64,000 nucleotides of DNA from Brevundimonas nasdae (GCF_016654005.1 NZ_JAEPWN010000003.1:248001-312000); one strand, 5' to 3'; shown: positions 1-9,211, counted from the stretch's first letter. Made by a program: numbers and translations. Notes: generated by a model from the letters alone, not told the origin.

Positions 1-576
1 GAACGCACCGACCCGCTGAAACGCAGCCTGGGCGGCAGGATGCACGGGATGCAGGCCTGGGTCGCCCTGCCGGAAGAGGCCGAGGATATCGACCCGTCCT
101 TCCATCACCTGGGCGAGGACGCCCAGCCCGCCTATGAGAACGGCGGCCTGTTCGCGCGTCTGGTGGCGGGCGAAGCTTACGGCGCCCGGGCCAGCGCGCC
201 AGTGTCGTCACCGCTCTTCTATGTGCACTGGGAGCTTCAGCCCGGCGTGCGCACCACCCCGCCCGCCGGTGCAGGCGCGGGCGGCATGAGCGAGCGGGCG
301 CTGTTTGTCGCCAAGGGCTCGATCGAGGTCGGCGACCGCACCTTCCACGAAGGCCAGATGATCGTGCTGGAGCCGACGGCGGAACCGACGATCACGGCGA
401 TCACCGCCGCCACGGTGATGGTGCTGGGCGGCGAGCCGGTGGGCCAGCGCCTGATCTGGTGGAATTTCGTCGCCTCCAGCCAGGCGCGGATCGACCAGGC
501 CAAGGCCGACTGGAAGGCCGGACGCATGGCGCTGCCCAGCGAAGACGATCTGGAGTTCATTCCCCTGCCGGAATAG
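1..576 (+). CDS. Pirin family protein, C-terminal part (5' truncated by window edge)
   Basis: The frame is open from base 1 and ends at TAG 574-576, so only the last 191 residues are seen. The visible part starts in the second half of the N-terminal cupin (GGRMHGMQAWVALPEE, a stretch typical of pirins) and continues into the C-terminal pirin cupin (roughly residues 90-185, with PAGAGAGG and LGGEP). Pirins are bicupin proteins described as quercetin dioxygenases or transcriptional cofactors; the metal-binding His/Glu residues of the family lie in the missing N-terminal part, so activity cannot be judged. A weak GC-rich hairpin (592-611) follows without a clear T-run. Family assignment is firm, substrate unknown. 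Confidence 0.9.
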   Translation, partial: ERTDPLKRSLGGRMHGMQAWVALPEEAEDIDPSFHHLGEDAQPAYENGGLFARLVAGEAYGARASAPVSSPLFYVHWELQPGVRTTPPAGAGAGGMSERALFVAKGSIEVGDRTFHEGQMIVLEPTAEPTITAITAATVMVLGGEPVGQRLIWWNFVASSQARIDQAKADWKAGRMALPSEDDLEFIPLPE

Positions 577-707
577 GCGACGACGATCTTCCCCTCCCCG
601 TCCCGGGAGGGATATGACGACGATCGACTGGAGGCGGCTGCGTTCGCCTTCGCACGCATCGTCTATGGCGGCTTTGCTAAGCGGTCGCTGGAGTTCGCGC
701 GACCTCT

Positions 708-1541
708 CTAGTGTTCCGACACGGCCAGATCGCGAGCCGCGGCGATCACGGCTGGATTTTCCAGTATCTCATGGCCCGCGCCCGGGATGATGGTCAGCCG
801 GGCGTGGAGACCACGCGCCCTGGCTGCTCGCAGCAGACGCTCGCTGAGCCAGACCGGCGCGATCGAGTCCTGTTGGCCGATCATGATGCGAATGTCGAGC
901 CCGGTCGGCAGTCGATCAACCTTGGCCAACGGTGAGACGCTGCGCACCGGAAACAGAAAGAAGGGGTTGAGGTTGCGCCGCGCCATGTGCCGTCGCCAAG
1001 GCCCAAGATCACAGGGACACGCAGCGACCAAGGCGCCCGAAGCCAGACCCGGGCGCTGCGCGAGCATGATCAACGACAGGGCCGCACCGCCGGAGTGGCC
1101 GATCACGCGCACATCCCGGGCATGCAGGCGCGCGGCCGCCTCTGCCACGGCTGCGCCCAGCCGATCGGCCGCATCCTCGGTGTAATTGTCGCCGACCGCC
1201 AGGCCCCTGTACCCGTTCGACTTCGCGCCCATGCCGTCGTTATAGCCCGGCCTGAGGACCGCCAGCACCAGCGTGTCGTCGAGGTCGGCGGCCAGCGTCC
1301 GGGCGAAGTGGTATTGGTAGACCGGATCATGGCCCGGAGCGTCCCCATGGATCACCACGACAAGGCGCGGATGGTCGCTGACCCGTGCAGTGCTGAACAG
1401 ACGTCCCGAAACCTTCTGCCCGTCAGGGCCGAAGATCATCAGGCGCGCATCGGGATCAGCGGGATGCGAAGTCTGTCGCGTCATCATGACCCCGAGCAGT
1501 CCGACGATCGTGACGACGAGACTCAAACGCGCCCATCGCAT
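708..1541 (-). CDS. Alpha/beta hydrolase, membrane-anchored or secreted
   Basis: A 277-residue protein with a hydrophobic N-terminus (residues 5-20, signal peptide or anchor). The fold is recognised from VVVIHGDAPG (about 61-70, oxyanion region), the nucleophile elbow GHSGG with Ser150, an acid in GQQDSIAP (Asp225) and the catalytic His257 in GAGHEIL. The order Ser-Asp-His and spacing fit an intact serine hydrolase. It faces away from the WD40 gene at 1686, so the 144-bp gap between them must hold divergent promoters. The substrate cannot be inferred from the sequence; dienelactone-hydrolase/S9-like esterases are the nearest types. Confidence 0.8.
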   Translation of the reverse strand: MRWARLSLVVTIVGLLGVMMTRQTSHPADPDARLMIFGPDGQKVSGRLFSTARVSDHPRLVVVIHGDAPGHDPVYQYHFARTLAADLDDTLVLAVLRPGYNDGMGAKSNGYRGLAVGDNYTEDAADRLGAAVAEAAARLHARDVRVIGHSGGAALSLIMLAQRPGLASGALVAACPCDLGPWRRHMARRNLNPFFLFPVRSVSPLAKVDRLPTGLDIRIMIGQQDSIAPVWLSERLLRAARARGLHARLTIIPGAGHEILENPAVIAAARDLAVSEH

Positions 1542-1685
1542 CGATTTGACCCCTCAAAAGCCCTGCAGCGAGCTTGGCATAGCCTCGCATGAGACGATAG
1601 CCGCAAGGCGACGCTTGCGGCCTGATTGCATCGATCCCACGGCTCCAATTGCAGACCGCCGCCTAAACGGATAACGCCTGCCTCC

Positions 1686-2651
1686 ATGACTTTCGATTTC
1701 GACGCCCAGGTCACCGCAGCCCTGTTTGACAACACCGGCGCCGTCTTCGCCCTGGGCGATGGTTCGGTGCGGTTCGAGGATCGCACGCGGGTCGAGGCGC
1801 ACGACGGCGCCATCCTGTGTGTGGTGGTCCATCCGTCCGGCGAAGGCGTGGTCACGGGCGGCGACGACGGCAAGGTGGTCTGGACGCGTCGCGACGAGGA
1901 TGCGGTGGTCCTGGCCACCGCCAAGGGCCAGTGGATCGACGCCATCGACGCCTCGCCCGCCTCGGGCCTGATCGCCTTCTCCTATGGCCGCACCCTGTCG
2001 GTCATTGATCCCAAGGATATCGGTTTCCGCCGCGACTACGCGCATGAACGCACCGTCTCGGGCGTGGCCTTCGAGCCGAAGGGCCGTCGCATCGCCACCT
2101 CGACCTATGGCGGCGCCGCCCTGTGGTACGCCCGGATCGAAAAACAGCAGCCGGTCAAGCTGGCCTGGGCCGGGTCGCACACCGGCGTGGCCTTCTCGCC
2201 CGACGGCGCCTTCGTCGTCACCACCATGCAGGACAACCAGCTGCACGGCTGGCGGCTGAAGGATTCCAAGAGCCTGCGCATGGGGGGCTATCCCGGCAAG
2301 GTCCGGTCCATGGCCTTCCTGGCCAATGGTCAGCTGATGGCCACCTCGGGCGCGCAGGGCGTGGTGCTGTGGCCCTTCATCGGCTCCAACGGCCCGATGG
2401 GGCGAGAGGCGACCGAGATCGGCTATGACGACACGACCCTGGTCAATCTGGTGTCGGCGCGGCCTGAGCACGGGCTGATGGCGGCCGGTCTGGCCGACGG
2501 CCGCGTCTGGGTCGCCCATCCGGCGGCGCAGGGCCTGAATTTCATCAAGGCCGAGAAGGGGGCGTCCATCGTCGCCCTGACGCTGAGCCCCGCCGCCGAC
2601 AAGGTGGCCTGGGCCGACGAGGACGGCGCCGCGGGCGTCCTGATCCTCTAG
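1686..2651 (+). CDS. WD40 repeat protein
   Basis: A 321-residue protein built of repeated segments of about 40 residues (for example GTVFALGDGSV-like, VVVHPSGEGVVTGGDDGKVVW, VAFEPKGRRIATSTYGGAALW, VAFSPDGAFVVTTMQDNQLHGW, MAFLANGQLMATSGAQGVVLW), the pattern of a seven-bladed WD40 beta-propeller. No signal peptide is visible, so it is probably a cytoplasmic scaffold. ATG 1686 is chosen because the homologous region begins there; an upstream in-frame ATG at 1626 would add a 20-residue extension without propeller character. Its 3' end lies 39 bp before mtgA on the same strand. Partner unknown. Confidence 0.85.
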   Translation: MTFDFDAQVTAALFDNTGAVFALGDGSVRFEDRTRVEAHDGAILCVVVHPSGEGVVTGGDDGKVVWTRRDEDAVVLATAKGQWIDAIDASPASGLIAFSYGRTLSVIDPKDIGFRRDYAHERTVSGVAFEPKGRRIATSTYGGAALWYARIEKQQPVKLAWAGSHTGVAFSPDGAFVVTTMQDNQLHGWRLKDSKSLRMGGYPGKVRSMAFLANGQLMATSGAQGVVLWPFIGSNGPMGREATEIGYDDTTLVNLVSARPEHGLMAAGLADGRVWVAHPAAQGLNFIKAEKGASIVALTLSPAADKVAWADEDGAAGVLIL

Positions 2652-2690
2652 GCCGCTTGCGTCCCGCCCAAGCTTGACCAGAATATCGCG

Positions 2691-3383
2691 ATGACCAAGT
2701 CCAAGAAGCCCCGCAAGCGCCGGTTCTGGCTGACGCTGATCCTGGTTCTGGCGCTGTTTCCGTTTGTCGGCGTGGCCCTGTTCGCCATTGTCCCGCCGAC
2801 GCCCACCATCCTGATGCTGCGTCAGGTCGTGCGGGGCGAGGGCCTGGACTACCAGTGGCGCGGGCTGAACGACATATCGCCGAATCTGGTCAACGCCGTC
2901 ATCGCCTCTGAGGACGCGCGGTTCTGCAGCCACAATGGCTTCGACATGGACGCCATCCAGAAGGCGCTGGACCACAATGCTGACGGCGGGCGTATGCGGG
3001 GCGGTTCGACCATCAGCCAGCAGACGGCCAAGAACGTCTTCCTGTGGCCGTCGCGCGACTGGATCAGGAAGGGGCTGGAGGCGGGCTACACCGTCCTGAT
3101 CGAGACCTTCTGGGGCAAGCGCCGGATCATGGAGGTTTATCTGAACGTGGTCGAATGGGCGCCGGGCGTCTATGGCGCCCAGGCCGCGTCGCAGCACTGG
3201 TTCAACAAGAACGCCCGTGATCTGACCCCGCGCGAGGCGGCGCGTCTGGCCGCCATCCTGCCTGCGCCGCGCCGGTATCAGGCCGCCGATCCCGGTCCCT
3301 ATGTCCGCCGCAGGGGCGCCCGCGTCCAGGCGGCCATGGGCACGGTGCGGGGGCAGGGGCTCAGCGCCTGCGTTCTGCGCTGA
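2691..3383 (+). CDS. mtgA: Monofunctional biosynthetic peptidoglycan transglycosylase
   Basis: A 230-residue GT51 enzyme that polymerises lipid II glycan strands at the periplasmic face of the inner membrane. A basic start is followed by one membrane helix (about residues 12-33). The GT51 signatures are present in order: EDARFCSHNGFD with the catalytic Glu, RGGSTISQQTAKNVFLW, KRRIMEVYLNVVEWAPGVYGAQAAS, and FNKNARDLTPREAARLAAILPAPRRY. There is no transpeptidase domain, and the length matches MtgA (about 230-240), which separates it from class A PBPs. It follows the WD40 gene by 39 bp and could share its transcript. Confidence 0.95.
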   Translation: MTKSKKPRKRRFWLTLILVLALFPFVGVALFAIVPPTPTILMLRQVVRGEGLDYQWRGLNDISPNLVNAVIASEDARFCSHNGFDMDAIQKALDHNADGGRMRGGSTISQQTAKNVFLWPSRDWIRKGLEAGYTVLIETFWGKRRIMEVYLNVVEWAPGVYGAQAASQHWFNKNARDLTPREAARLAAILPAPRRYQAADPGPYVRRRGARVQAAMGTVRGQGLSACVLR

Positions 3384-3448
3384 AGCCGCAGCGCTTGACG
3401 GGGTGATGGTCGTCGCCTCTCCTGCGCGGGCTGTTCAGGAGATCCATG

Positions 3449-5341
3449 ATGAAGCGTCAGTTGATGACCGCCGCTGCGGTCTGCGTGCTTGCCTTCACCG
3501 CAGGCTGCGCCTCGACGTCGGCCCATAATCCCGACGCGGCCTCGACCCAGGGGCAGGGCCAGGGGCAGATCCAGGCCGGTTCCGGGCTGAAGGCGGACTA
3601 TCCGGCCACCACCGCAGGCGCGAACGCCTTCATCGCCGACGCCGAGGTCCGCTGGGCCGAGATCACCGAATACGCCGCGCGCGTGCAGTGGTCGCGGGCG
3701 ACGAACATCACCTTCGACACCATGTGGCTGGAATCCAAGGTCAACGCCGAGGTGACCGAGCTTCAGGTGCAGCTGGCCAATCAGGCGGCCAAGTTCAACA
3801 CGGTGACGGTCGCCCCGGACGTGCGCCGCAAGCTGGATCTGCTGCGTCTTGGCCTTGTCCTGCCCGCGCCCGACCGACCGGGCGCGGCCGACGAACTGGC
3901 CCAGATCACCACCCGTCTGGACTCGGCCTATTCGACCGGCAAGTTCGACTACAAGGGTCGCCAGATCACGCTGGACGAGGCGTCGCTGATCCTGGCGGAC
4001 AGCCGCGATCCGCAGGAGACCAAGGCGCTTTACGAGGGCTGGCGCACGATCTCACCGGCCATGAAGGTCGATTATGCGCGCATGGTGGAAATCGCCAATG
4101 AAGGCTCGCGCGAGCTGGGCTTCGCCGACACCGGCGCCCTGTGGCGCTCGGGCTATGACATGCCCGCCGATGATTTCGCCGCCGAGACGGACCGGCTGTG
4201 GGCCCAGGTGAAGCCCTTCTACGAGAACCTGCACTGCTATGTCCGCGCGCGACTGAACGCCAGATACGGCGATGCGGTCCAGCCGGATCACGGCCCGATC
4301 CGCGCTGACCTGCTGGGCAATATGTGGTCCCAGCAGTGGGGCAATATCTACGACATCGTCGCCCCCGCGACGGGCGGCGCGTCCAGCTATGACCTGACCG
4401 ACCTGCTGGTGAAGGCGGGCTATGACCCGACCAGGATGGTGCGCACGGGCGAGGGTTTCTACACCTCTCTGGGTCTGGCGCCCCTGCCGCAGACCTTCTG
4501 GGAGCGCAGCCAGATCGTACGTCCGCGCGACCGCGAGGTGGTCTGCCACGCCTCGGCCTGGGACCTGGACAACGCCGACGACATCCGCATCAAGATGTGC
4601 ACCAACGTCAACGCCGACGACTTCTATACGGTGCACCACGAACTGGGGCACAACTATTATCAGCGGGCCTACAAGGACCAGCCGATGCTGTTCCGCAATG
4701 GCGCCAACGACGGCTTCCACGAGGCCATCGGCGACTTCATCGGCCTGTCGGCCCTGACGCCGACCTATCTGCACCAGATCGGGCTGCTGGATCAGGTGCC
4801 GGGCGAGGACGAGGATATTCCCTTCCTGCTGAAGATGGCGCTGGACAAGATCGCCTTCCTGCCCTTCGGCCTGATGGTGGACCGCTGGCGCTGGGACGTG
4901 TTCTCGGGCGAGACGACGCCGGTCCAGTACAACGCCGCCTGGACCGCCGACATGCTGAAATATCAGGGGCTGGTCCCGCCCGGCGCACGCCCGGCCGACG
5001 CTTTTGATCCCGGGGCGAAATACCATGTGCCCGGCAACACGCCCTACACCCGCTACTTCCTGGCGCACATTTATCAGTTCCAGTTCCAGCGCGCGGCCTG
5101 CCGCCAGGCGGGATGGACCGGGCCTCTGCACCGCTGCTCCACCTATGGAGACACGGCGGTCGGCGCCCGATTCAACGCCATGCTGGAAATGGGTCAGTCC
5201 CGCCCCTGGCAGGAGGCGATGAAGGCCTTCACCGGCGACGAAGGCAATGACGCCTCGGCCATCGCCGACTATTTCGCCCCTTTGAACACCTGGCTGACCC
5301 AACAGAACCAGGGTCACAGATGCGGATGGTCTGAAGCTTAA
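3449..5341 (+). CDS. M2 family (ACE-like) peptidyl-dipeptidase, lipoprotein
   Basis: About 630 residues with a lipobox (FTAGC, Cys about position 20), so probably anchored in the outer or inner membrane and facing the periplasm. The M2 zinc site is clear: HHELGHNYYQ (HExxH) followed 24 residues on by the third ligand in FHEAIGD. YTRYFLAHIYQFQFQ and the dense aromatic helices are typical of angiotensin-converting-enzyme-type dipeptidyl carboxypeptidases. Two adjacent ATGs exist (3446, 3449); AGGAG lies 4 bp before the first and 7 bp before the second, so the second is preferred. Next in line is a TadG-like gene 96 bp downstream with no obvious functional link. Confidence 0.93.
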   Translation: MKRQLMTAAAVCVLAFTAGCASTSAHNPDAASTQGQGQGQIQAGSGLKADYPATTAGANAFIADAEVRWAEITEYAARVQWSRATNITFDTMWLESKVNAEVTELQVQLANQAAKFNTVTVAPDVRRKLDLLRLGLVLPAPDRPGAADELAQITTRLDSAYSTGKFDYKGRQITLDEASLILADSRDPQETKALYEGWRTISPAMKVDYARMVEIANEGSRELGFADTGALWRSGYDMPADDFAAETDRLWAQVKPFYENLHCYVRARLNARYGDAVQPDHGPIRADLLGNMWSQQWGNIYDIVAPATGGASSYDLTDLLVKAGYDPTRMVRTGEGFYTSLGLAPLPQTFWERSQIVRPRDREVVCHASAWDLDNADDIRIKMCTNVNADDFYTVHHELGHNYYQRAYKDQPMLFRNGANDGFHEAIGDFIGLSALTPTYLHQIGLLDQVPGEDEDIPFLLKMALDKIAFLPFGLMVDRWRWDVFSGETTPVQYNAAWTADMLKYQGLVPPGARPADAFDPGAKYHVPGNTPYTRYFLAHIYQFQFQRAACRQAGWTGPLHRCSTYGDTAVGARFNAMLEMGQSRPWQEAMKAFTGDEGNDASAIADYFAPLNTWLTQQNQGHRCGWSEA

Positions 5342-5437
5342 TCGCGGTTAACCCTGAGGTTTGGGCCTTCCCTTAACCGGCGGGCGCCATGGTGACGACC
5401 AGCGGGCGAGTTTGCGTCCGGTCGCGGAAGCACGATC

Positions 5438-7351
5438 TTGGCGCCTCAACGGCTGAACATCGGGGCATGGCCCAAACTGAACCGCTTCCTGGCGCGGCTG
5501 GGCGCCGATCAGCGCGGCAATGTCGCCATGATGTTCGGCCTCAGTCTGCCGGTGCTGTTGATGCTGGTCTTCGGCGGCATCGACATCAACCGTGTCTCGA
5601 CCGCGAAAGCCAATCTGCAGGATGCGCTGGACGCCGCCACCCTGGCCGCGGCGCGCTCGCCCTACACCTCCGATCAGACCAAGGAGTTGAACGCCGTGGG
5701 CCTGACGGCGCTGAAGGCGAACCTGCGGGCTACAGACGGCGTGAGCTTCAATGACAGCGACATCAGCTTTACGGTCGACGCCAATCAGGTCGTGAAGGGG
5801 GCGGCGAAGATCCAGGTCAAGACCCTGGTCGCCAACATCATCCTGCCCCCCTATGGCAAGCTGCTGGACGACACGCTTCCGGTCGCCTCGTCTTCGGACG
5901 TGCAGCGCTCGTCCAAGAACATTGAAGTCGCCCTGGTGCTCGATGTCACCGGCTCGATGAACAACGGCAAGATCGAATCCCTGAAGAGCGCCGCCAATCA
6001 ACTGGTGGATATCGTGGTTCAGGATGTCCAGACGCCCTATTACACCAAGATGTCCCTGGTCCCCTATTCGATGGGCGTGAACCTGGGCGGTTACGCCAAT
6101 AATGCGCGCGGCGTGCCGACGGCGACGGCCAATGTCACCAATATCGTCTGGTCGACGGGAAACATCGCCTCGATCAGCGCCGTGACCAAGGCCAATCCCG
6201 CCGTGCTCACCACCACAGCCGCTCATGGATTCGTCAACGGCGATCGGGTGGCGATCTGGAACGCCAGCGGCATGACGCAGTTGAACGGCGTCGCCTTCAC
6301 AGTGACCAACGTCAACGCCAGCGCCAGGACGTTCCAGCTGATCGGCGGCAACGGCGCTGTTATCGACAGCCGGAATTACAGCACCTTCACCGGCAGCGCG
6401 TCAAAACCCGCCTATGTCGCAAAATGCCTGCGGACGGATTGCAAGCCCAAGGTGACCGCCAGCAATCATGGCCTGCTGACACGAAACGGCACTGTGGTGT
6501 TCGAAGGCGTCCAAGGCATGGACTATCTGAACACACGCCCCCTTACGGTGTCGGAAGTGAACACCAATGACTTCATCGTCGATGTCGTGGGCGGACAGAC
6601 CTATACGCGCGGCGGCACGACGGCCTGTGGTGAGAACGGCTGCGCCTGGCGGGTCTTCACCAGTGCATCCGGTTCATTGCGTGCGCTGAAGAACAGCGAT
6701 TGCGTCAGTGAACGGGCGGGCAATCAGGCCTATACGGATGCGTCTCCGTCTTCGGCCCGCCTCGGCTTCAACTATCCCGCCGACAATCTGAACAATGGGC
6801 TGAATCCCTGCCTCAATGCGCCGCTGCGCCCGCTGTCCAGCGACAAGCCGGGGCTCAAGTCCGCGATCAACGCCCTGACGATCGGCGGATCGACGGCTGG
6901 CCATATCGGGGCGGCCTGGGGCTGGTACACTGTGTCGCCCAACTTCAACTCGCTCTGGCCTTCGAACGGCGCCGGGCCGTACCGCGACATGAATGTGCTG
7001 AAGTCGGTGATCCTGATGACGGACGGCGAGTTCAATACCCCCTATTCGAACGGCGTCATTTCCTCGGACGCCGGCACCGGCTCGGGATCGACACCGGATC
7101 ACATCAACCAGAACGCCCCCAACGGCAGCTCCACCAGTCAGGCGTTGAAACTGTGCACGGCCATGAAGGCCCAGGGGATCACGGTCTACACCGTGGGCTT
7201 CCAGGTCGGCACGACCGGGGCGGCGGCGGATCTGATGAAGAACTGCGCGACCAGCCCGGACTACGCCTATCTGCCGACGTCCAGCACTGACCTGAGCGAA
7301 GCCTTCAAGGCCATCGGCCGCGATATCACCCGCCTGCGCATCACGCGCTGA
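5438..7351 (+). CDS. TadG-like pilus-assembly protein with VWA domain
   Basis: A 637-residue protein that opens with a Tad-type N-terminus: RRGDQRGNVAMM-like signal followed by one hydrophobic helix (about residues 32-52), as in TadE/F/G proteins of Flp pilus systems. A von Willebrand factor A domain begins near residue 165 with ALVLDVTGSMNNGK, whose DxTGSM forms a MIDAS-type metal site, and ends with ILMTDGEFNTP and VYTVGFQVG. Between these halves lie about 250 residues of beta-rich inserts (see findings). The start is TTG 5438; ATG 5528 or 5531 would remove the charged N-terminus. No other tad genes are in the window, so it is an orphan. Base composition is visibly less GC-rich than its neighbours. 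Confidence 0.85.
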   Translation: MAPQRLNIGAWPKLNRFLARLGADQRGNVAMMFGLSLPVLLMLVFGGIDINRVSTAKANLQDALDAATLAAARSPYTSDQTKELNAVGLTALKANLRATDGVSFNDSDISFTVDANQVVKGAAKIQVKTLVANIILPPYGKLLDDTLPVASSSDVQRSSKNIEVALVLDVTGSMNNGKIESLKSAANQLVDIVVQDVQTPYYTKMSLVPYSMGVNLGGYANNARGVPTATANVTNIVWSTGNIASISAVTKANPAVLTTTAAHGFVNGDRVAIWNASGMTQLNGVAFTVTNVNASARTFQLIGGNGAVIDSRNYSTFTGSASKPAYVAKCLRTDCKPKVTASNHGLLTRNGTVVFEGVQGMDYLNTRPLTVSEVNTNDFIVDVVGGQTYTRGGTTACGENGCAWRVFTSASGSLRALKNSDCVSERAGNQAYTDASPSSARLGFNYPADNLNNGLNPCLNAPLRPLSSDKPGLKSAINALTIGGSTAGHIGAAWGWYTVSPNFNSLWPSNGAGPYRDMNVLKSVILMTDGEFNTPYSNGVISSDAGTGSGSTPDHINQNAPNGSSTSQALKLCTAMKAQGITVYTVGFQVGTTGAAADLMKNCATSPDYAYLPTSSTDLSEAFKAIGRDITRLRITR

Positions 7352-7374
7352 TCCGCCTCAGAGGAGGCGGATTT
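7351..7374 (+). terminator. Hairpin at the convergent tadG/oxygenase junction
   Basis: A 9-bp perfect stem (ATCCGCCTC 7351-7359 with GAGGCGGAT 7364-7372, loop AGAG) begins on the last base of the tadG stop codon and overlaps the final codons of the convergent oxygenase gene. Only three T residues follow, so it is a possible rather than clear Rho-independent terminator. Confidence 0.4.
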
Positions 7375-8329
7375 CGCGCAGACGTTCGGTCAGATAGTCC
7401 TCGGCCAGGATGGTCTTGCCTGCATAGCGGTCGGGATTGTCCGGCGTGACGGCGCTGGGCAGGGTCTCGATCGGGAAGTCCGGGTTGAAGTGCAGGAAAA
7501 AGGGCGTCGAATAGCGGGCGAACCCGCGACGTTCCGGCGCCGGATTGACCACCCGGTGCGTGGTCGACGGCAGGACGTGGTTGGTCAGGCGCTGCAGCAT
7601 GTCGCCGATATTGACGACCAGGGCGCCGGGCGGCGGGGCGATGTCCAGCCAGCTGCCGTCCTTTTCCTTCAGCTGAAGACCGGCTTCTTCGGCGCCCAGC
7701 AGCAGGGTGATGACATTGATGTCCTCATGGGCGCCGGCGCGGACGCCAGGGGCGTCGGCGGGAACCGGCGGATAGTGCAGCATGCGCAGCACGCTGTTGC
7801 CCATCTCGACCTTGTCTTCGAAATAGTCGTCGCCCAGCTCCAGATACCGGGCGATGGCGCGCAGGATCTTGCGGCCCAAAGCGTCCAGGTCCTCGAACAT
7901 GCCGTACAGATGGGGTTGGAAGCCCTCGACCTCGGTCGGCCACAGGTTGTCACGCATGTATTTGCGATAGGGGTGGTCGGCAGGCAGTTCGCGGCCGACG
8001 TGCCAGAACTCCTTCAGGTCCACGGTCGCGGCGCCCTTGGCGGCTTCGACGCCGAAGGGGGTCAGGCCGCGCGCCCCGCCGGTTCCCGGCTGGTGGTACT
8101 GGCGCTTCACGTCTTCGGGCAGGGCGAAGAAGGCCTTGGCGTCATTGATGGCGGCGTCGATCCGTTGCTGGTCCAGACCGTGATCGGCGATCACCGCAAA
8201 GCCGTAGCGGGTGAAGGAGGCGCCCAGGGCGTCGCTGAAGGCCTGAAAATCGGCGTCATAGCCGGTCATCGACACGGGCTTGATGGCGCGGTCGTCGGTC
8301 GACGGGGTTTCGGTCGGGGTCGCGCTCAT
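7358..8329 (-). CDS. Isopenicillin N synthase-like 2-oxoglutarate/Fe(II) oxygenase
   Basis: A 323-residue double-stranded beta-helix oxygenase. An N-terminal DIOX_N segment (FTRYGFAVIADHGLD) precedes the catalytic core, with the iron triad HED...H: His201 and Asp203 in GAHEDINVITLLLG and His258 in STTHRVVNP, and the 2-oxoglutarate-binding RYS (Arg272). All expected ligands are present, so it should be active. ATG 8329 is chosen over GTG 8344 because GAGGA lies 8 bp before the ATG. Family members include ethylene-forming enzymes, gibberellin-type and antibiotic-pathway oxidases; the substrate here is not deducible and no pathway genes are adjacent. Confidence 0.9.
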   Translation of the reverse strand: MSATPTETPSTDDRAIKPVSMTGYDADFQAFSDALGASFTRYGFAVIADHGLDQQRIDAAINDAKAFFALPEDVKRQYHQPGTGGARGLTPFGVEAAKGAATVDLKEFWHVGRELPADHPYRKYMRDNLWPTEVEGFQPHLYGMFEDLDALGRKILRAIARYLELGDDYFEDKVEMGNSVLRMLHYPPVPADAPGVRAGAHEDINVITLLLGAEEAGLQLKEKDGSWLDIAPPPGALVVNIGDMLQRLTNHVLPSTTHRVVNPAPERRGFARYSTPFFLHFNPDFPIETLPSAVTPDNPDRYAGKTILAEDYLTERLREIRLL

Positions 8330-8513
8330 CGGCGTCGTCCTCACTGTAGCTGTGTGCGGCGGTTCCCATACGCCTAATCCGCAACCTTGTCAGTTCATGG
8401 GCGCGCGCCATGACGATGAACCATGGTCGTCCTTGTTCACCTAAGGTACAGCTTGGAACCTCCACAGTAAGCGTGCGTTTCCGCGCCAGACCGCCAATCG
8501 GAAGGACCAATCC

Positions 8514-9188
8514 ATGCGCGCCAAGATTATCGTCGTCGGTGTCTCCATCGCCGCCCTGCTGGGCGCCGCCGCCTGCACCACGACCGATCCGTACAGCTCC
8601 ACCCCGACACGCAACAACACCGGCACGGGCGTCCTCGCCGGCGCTCTGGGCGGTGCGGTGCTCGGTTATCTGACCAACACCTCGAACGGCGAACAGGGCC
8701 GCAAGAACGCCCTGATCGGCGCGGGCATCGGCGCTCTGGGCGGCGCAGCCGTCGGCCAGTACATGGACCGCCAGCAGCGCGCCATGGAGGCCCAGCTGTC
8801 CGGTTCAGGCGTCGGCGTCGCGCGTCAGGGCGACAACCTGGTCCTGCGCATGCCGTCGGACGTGACCTTCGCCACCAACCAGTCCTCGATCGACCCGCGC
8901 TTCCTGCCGGTGCTCGATGACGTGGCGCGGGTTCTGCAGGAATATGACCGCTCGACCATCGACATCATCGGCCACACCGATTCGTCGGGCGGCGACGCCA
9001 TCAACCAGCCCCTGTCCGAGCGCCGCGCCAGCAGCGTGGCTTCGGAGCTCGTGCGTCGCGGCGTGATCGCGCAACGCCTCTATGTGGCGGGCAACAGCTC
9101 ACGCAATCCGGTTGCAACGAACGCGACGCCGGAAGGCAAGGCGCAGAACCGCCGCGTCGAAATCCTGATCCGCCCCTTCACCGGCTGA
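8514..9188 (+). CDS. OmpA-family lipoprotein with glycine-zipper domain (YiaD-like)
   Basis: A 224-residue lipoprotein: signal peptide ending at Cys21 (LLGAAAC), then a glycine-zipper membrane segment (about residues 38-85, GVLAGALGGAVLGY and GAGIGALGGAAVGQY), then a C-terminal OmpA domain (about 105-222) containing the peptidoglycan-binding signature GHTDSSGGDAINQPLSERRA and NRRVEI. It should tether the outer membrane to peptidoglycan, as E. coli YiaD-type proteins do. It stands alone, with a promoter region upstream and a strong terminator 24 bp downstream. Confidence 0.92.
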   Translation: MRAKIIVVGVSIAALLGAAACTTTDPYSSTPTRNNTGTGVLAGALGGAVLGYLTNTSNGEQGRKNALIGAGIGALGGAAVGQYMDRQQRAMEAQLSGSGVGVARQGDNLVLRMPSDVTFATNQSSIDPRFLPVLDDVARVLQEYDRSTIDIIGHTDSSGGDAINQPLSERRASSVASELVRRGVIAQRLYVAGNSSRNPVATNATPEGKAQNRRVEILIRPFTG

Positions 9189-9211
9189 TTACGGACGTAT
9201 GAGCGATAGGG

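Noticed and set aside
592..611. Hairpin CCCTCCC/GGGAGGG after the pirin gene
   Set aside because: Only 7 bp with no T-run on either side; too weak to call a terminator.
1554..3197. 547-residue minus-strand frame opposite the WD40 and mtgA genes
   Set aside because: Antisense low-complexity Arg/Gln/Gly protein; both plus-strand genes are recognisable.
5348..5378. Possible CtrA sites (two TTAAC half-sites before the tadG-like gene)
   Set aside because: The half-sites are 25 bp apart and inverted, not TTAA-N7-TTAAC, so they do not fit the known CtrA box.
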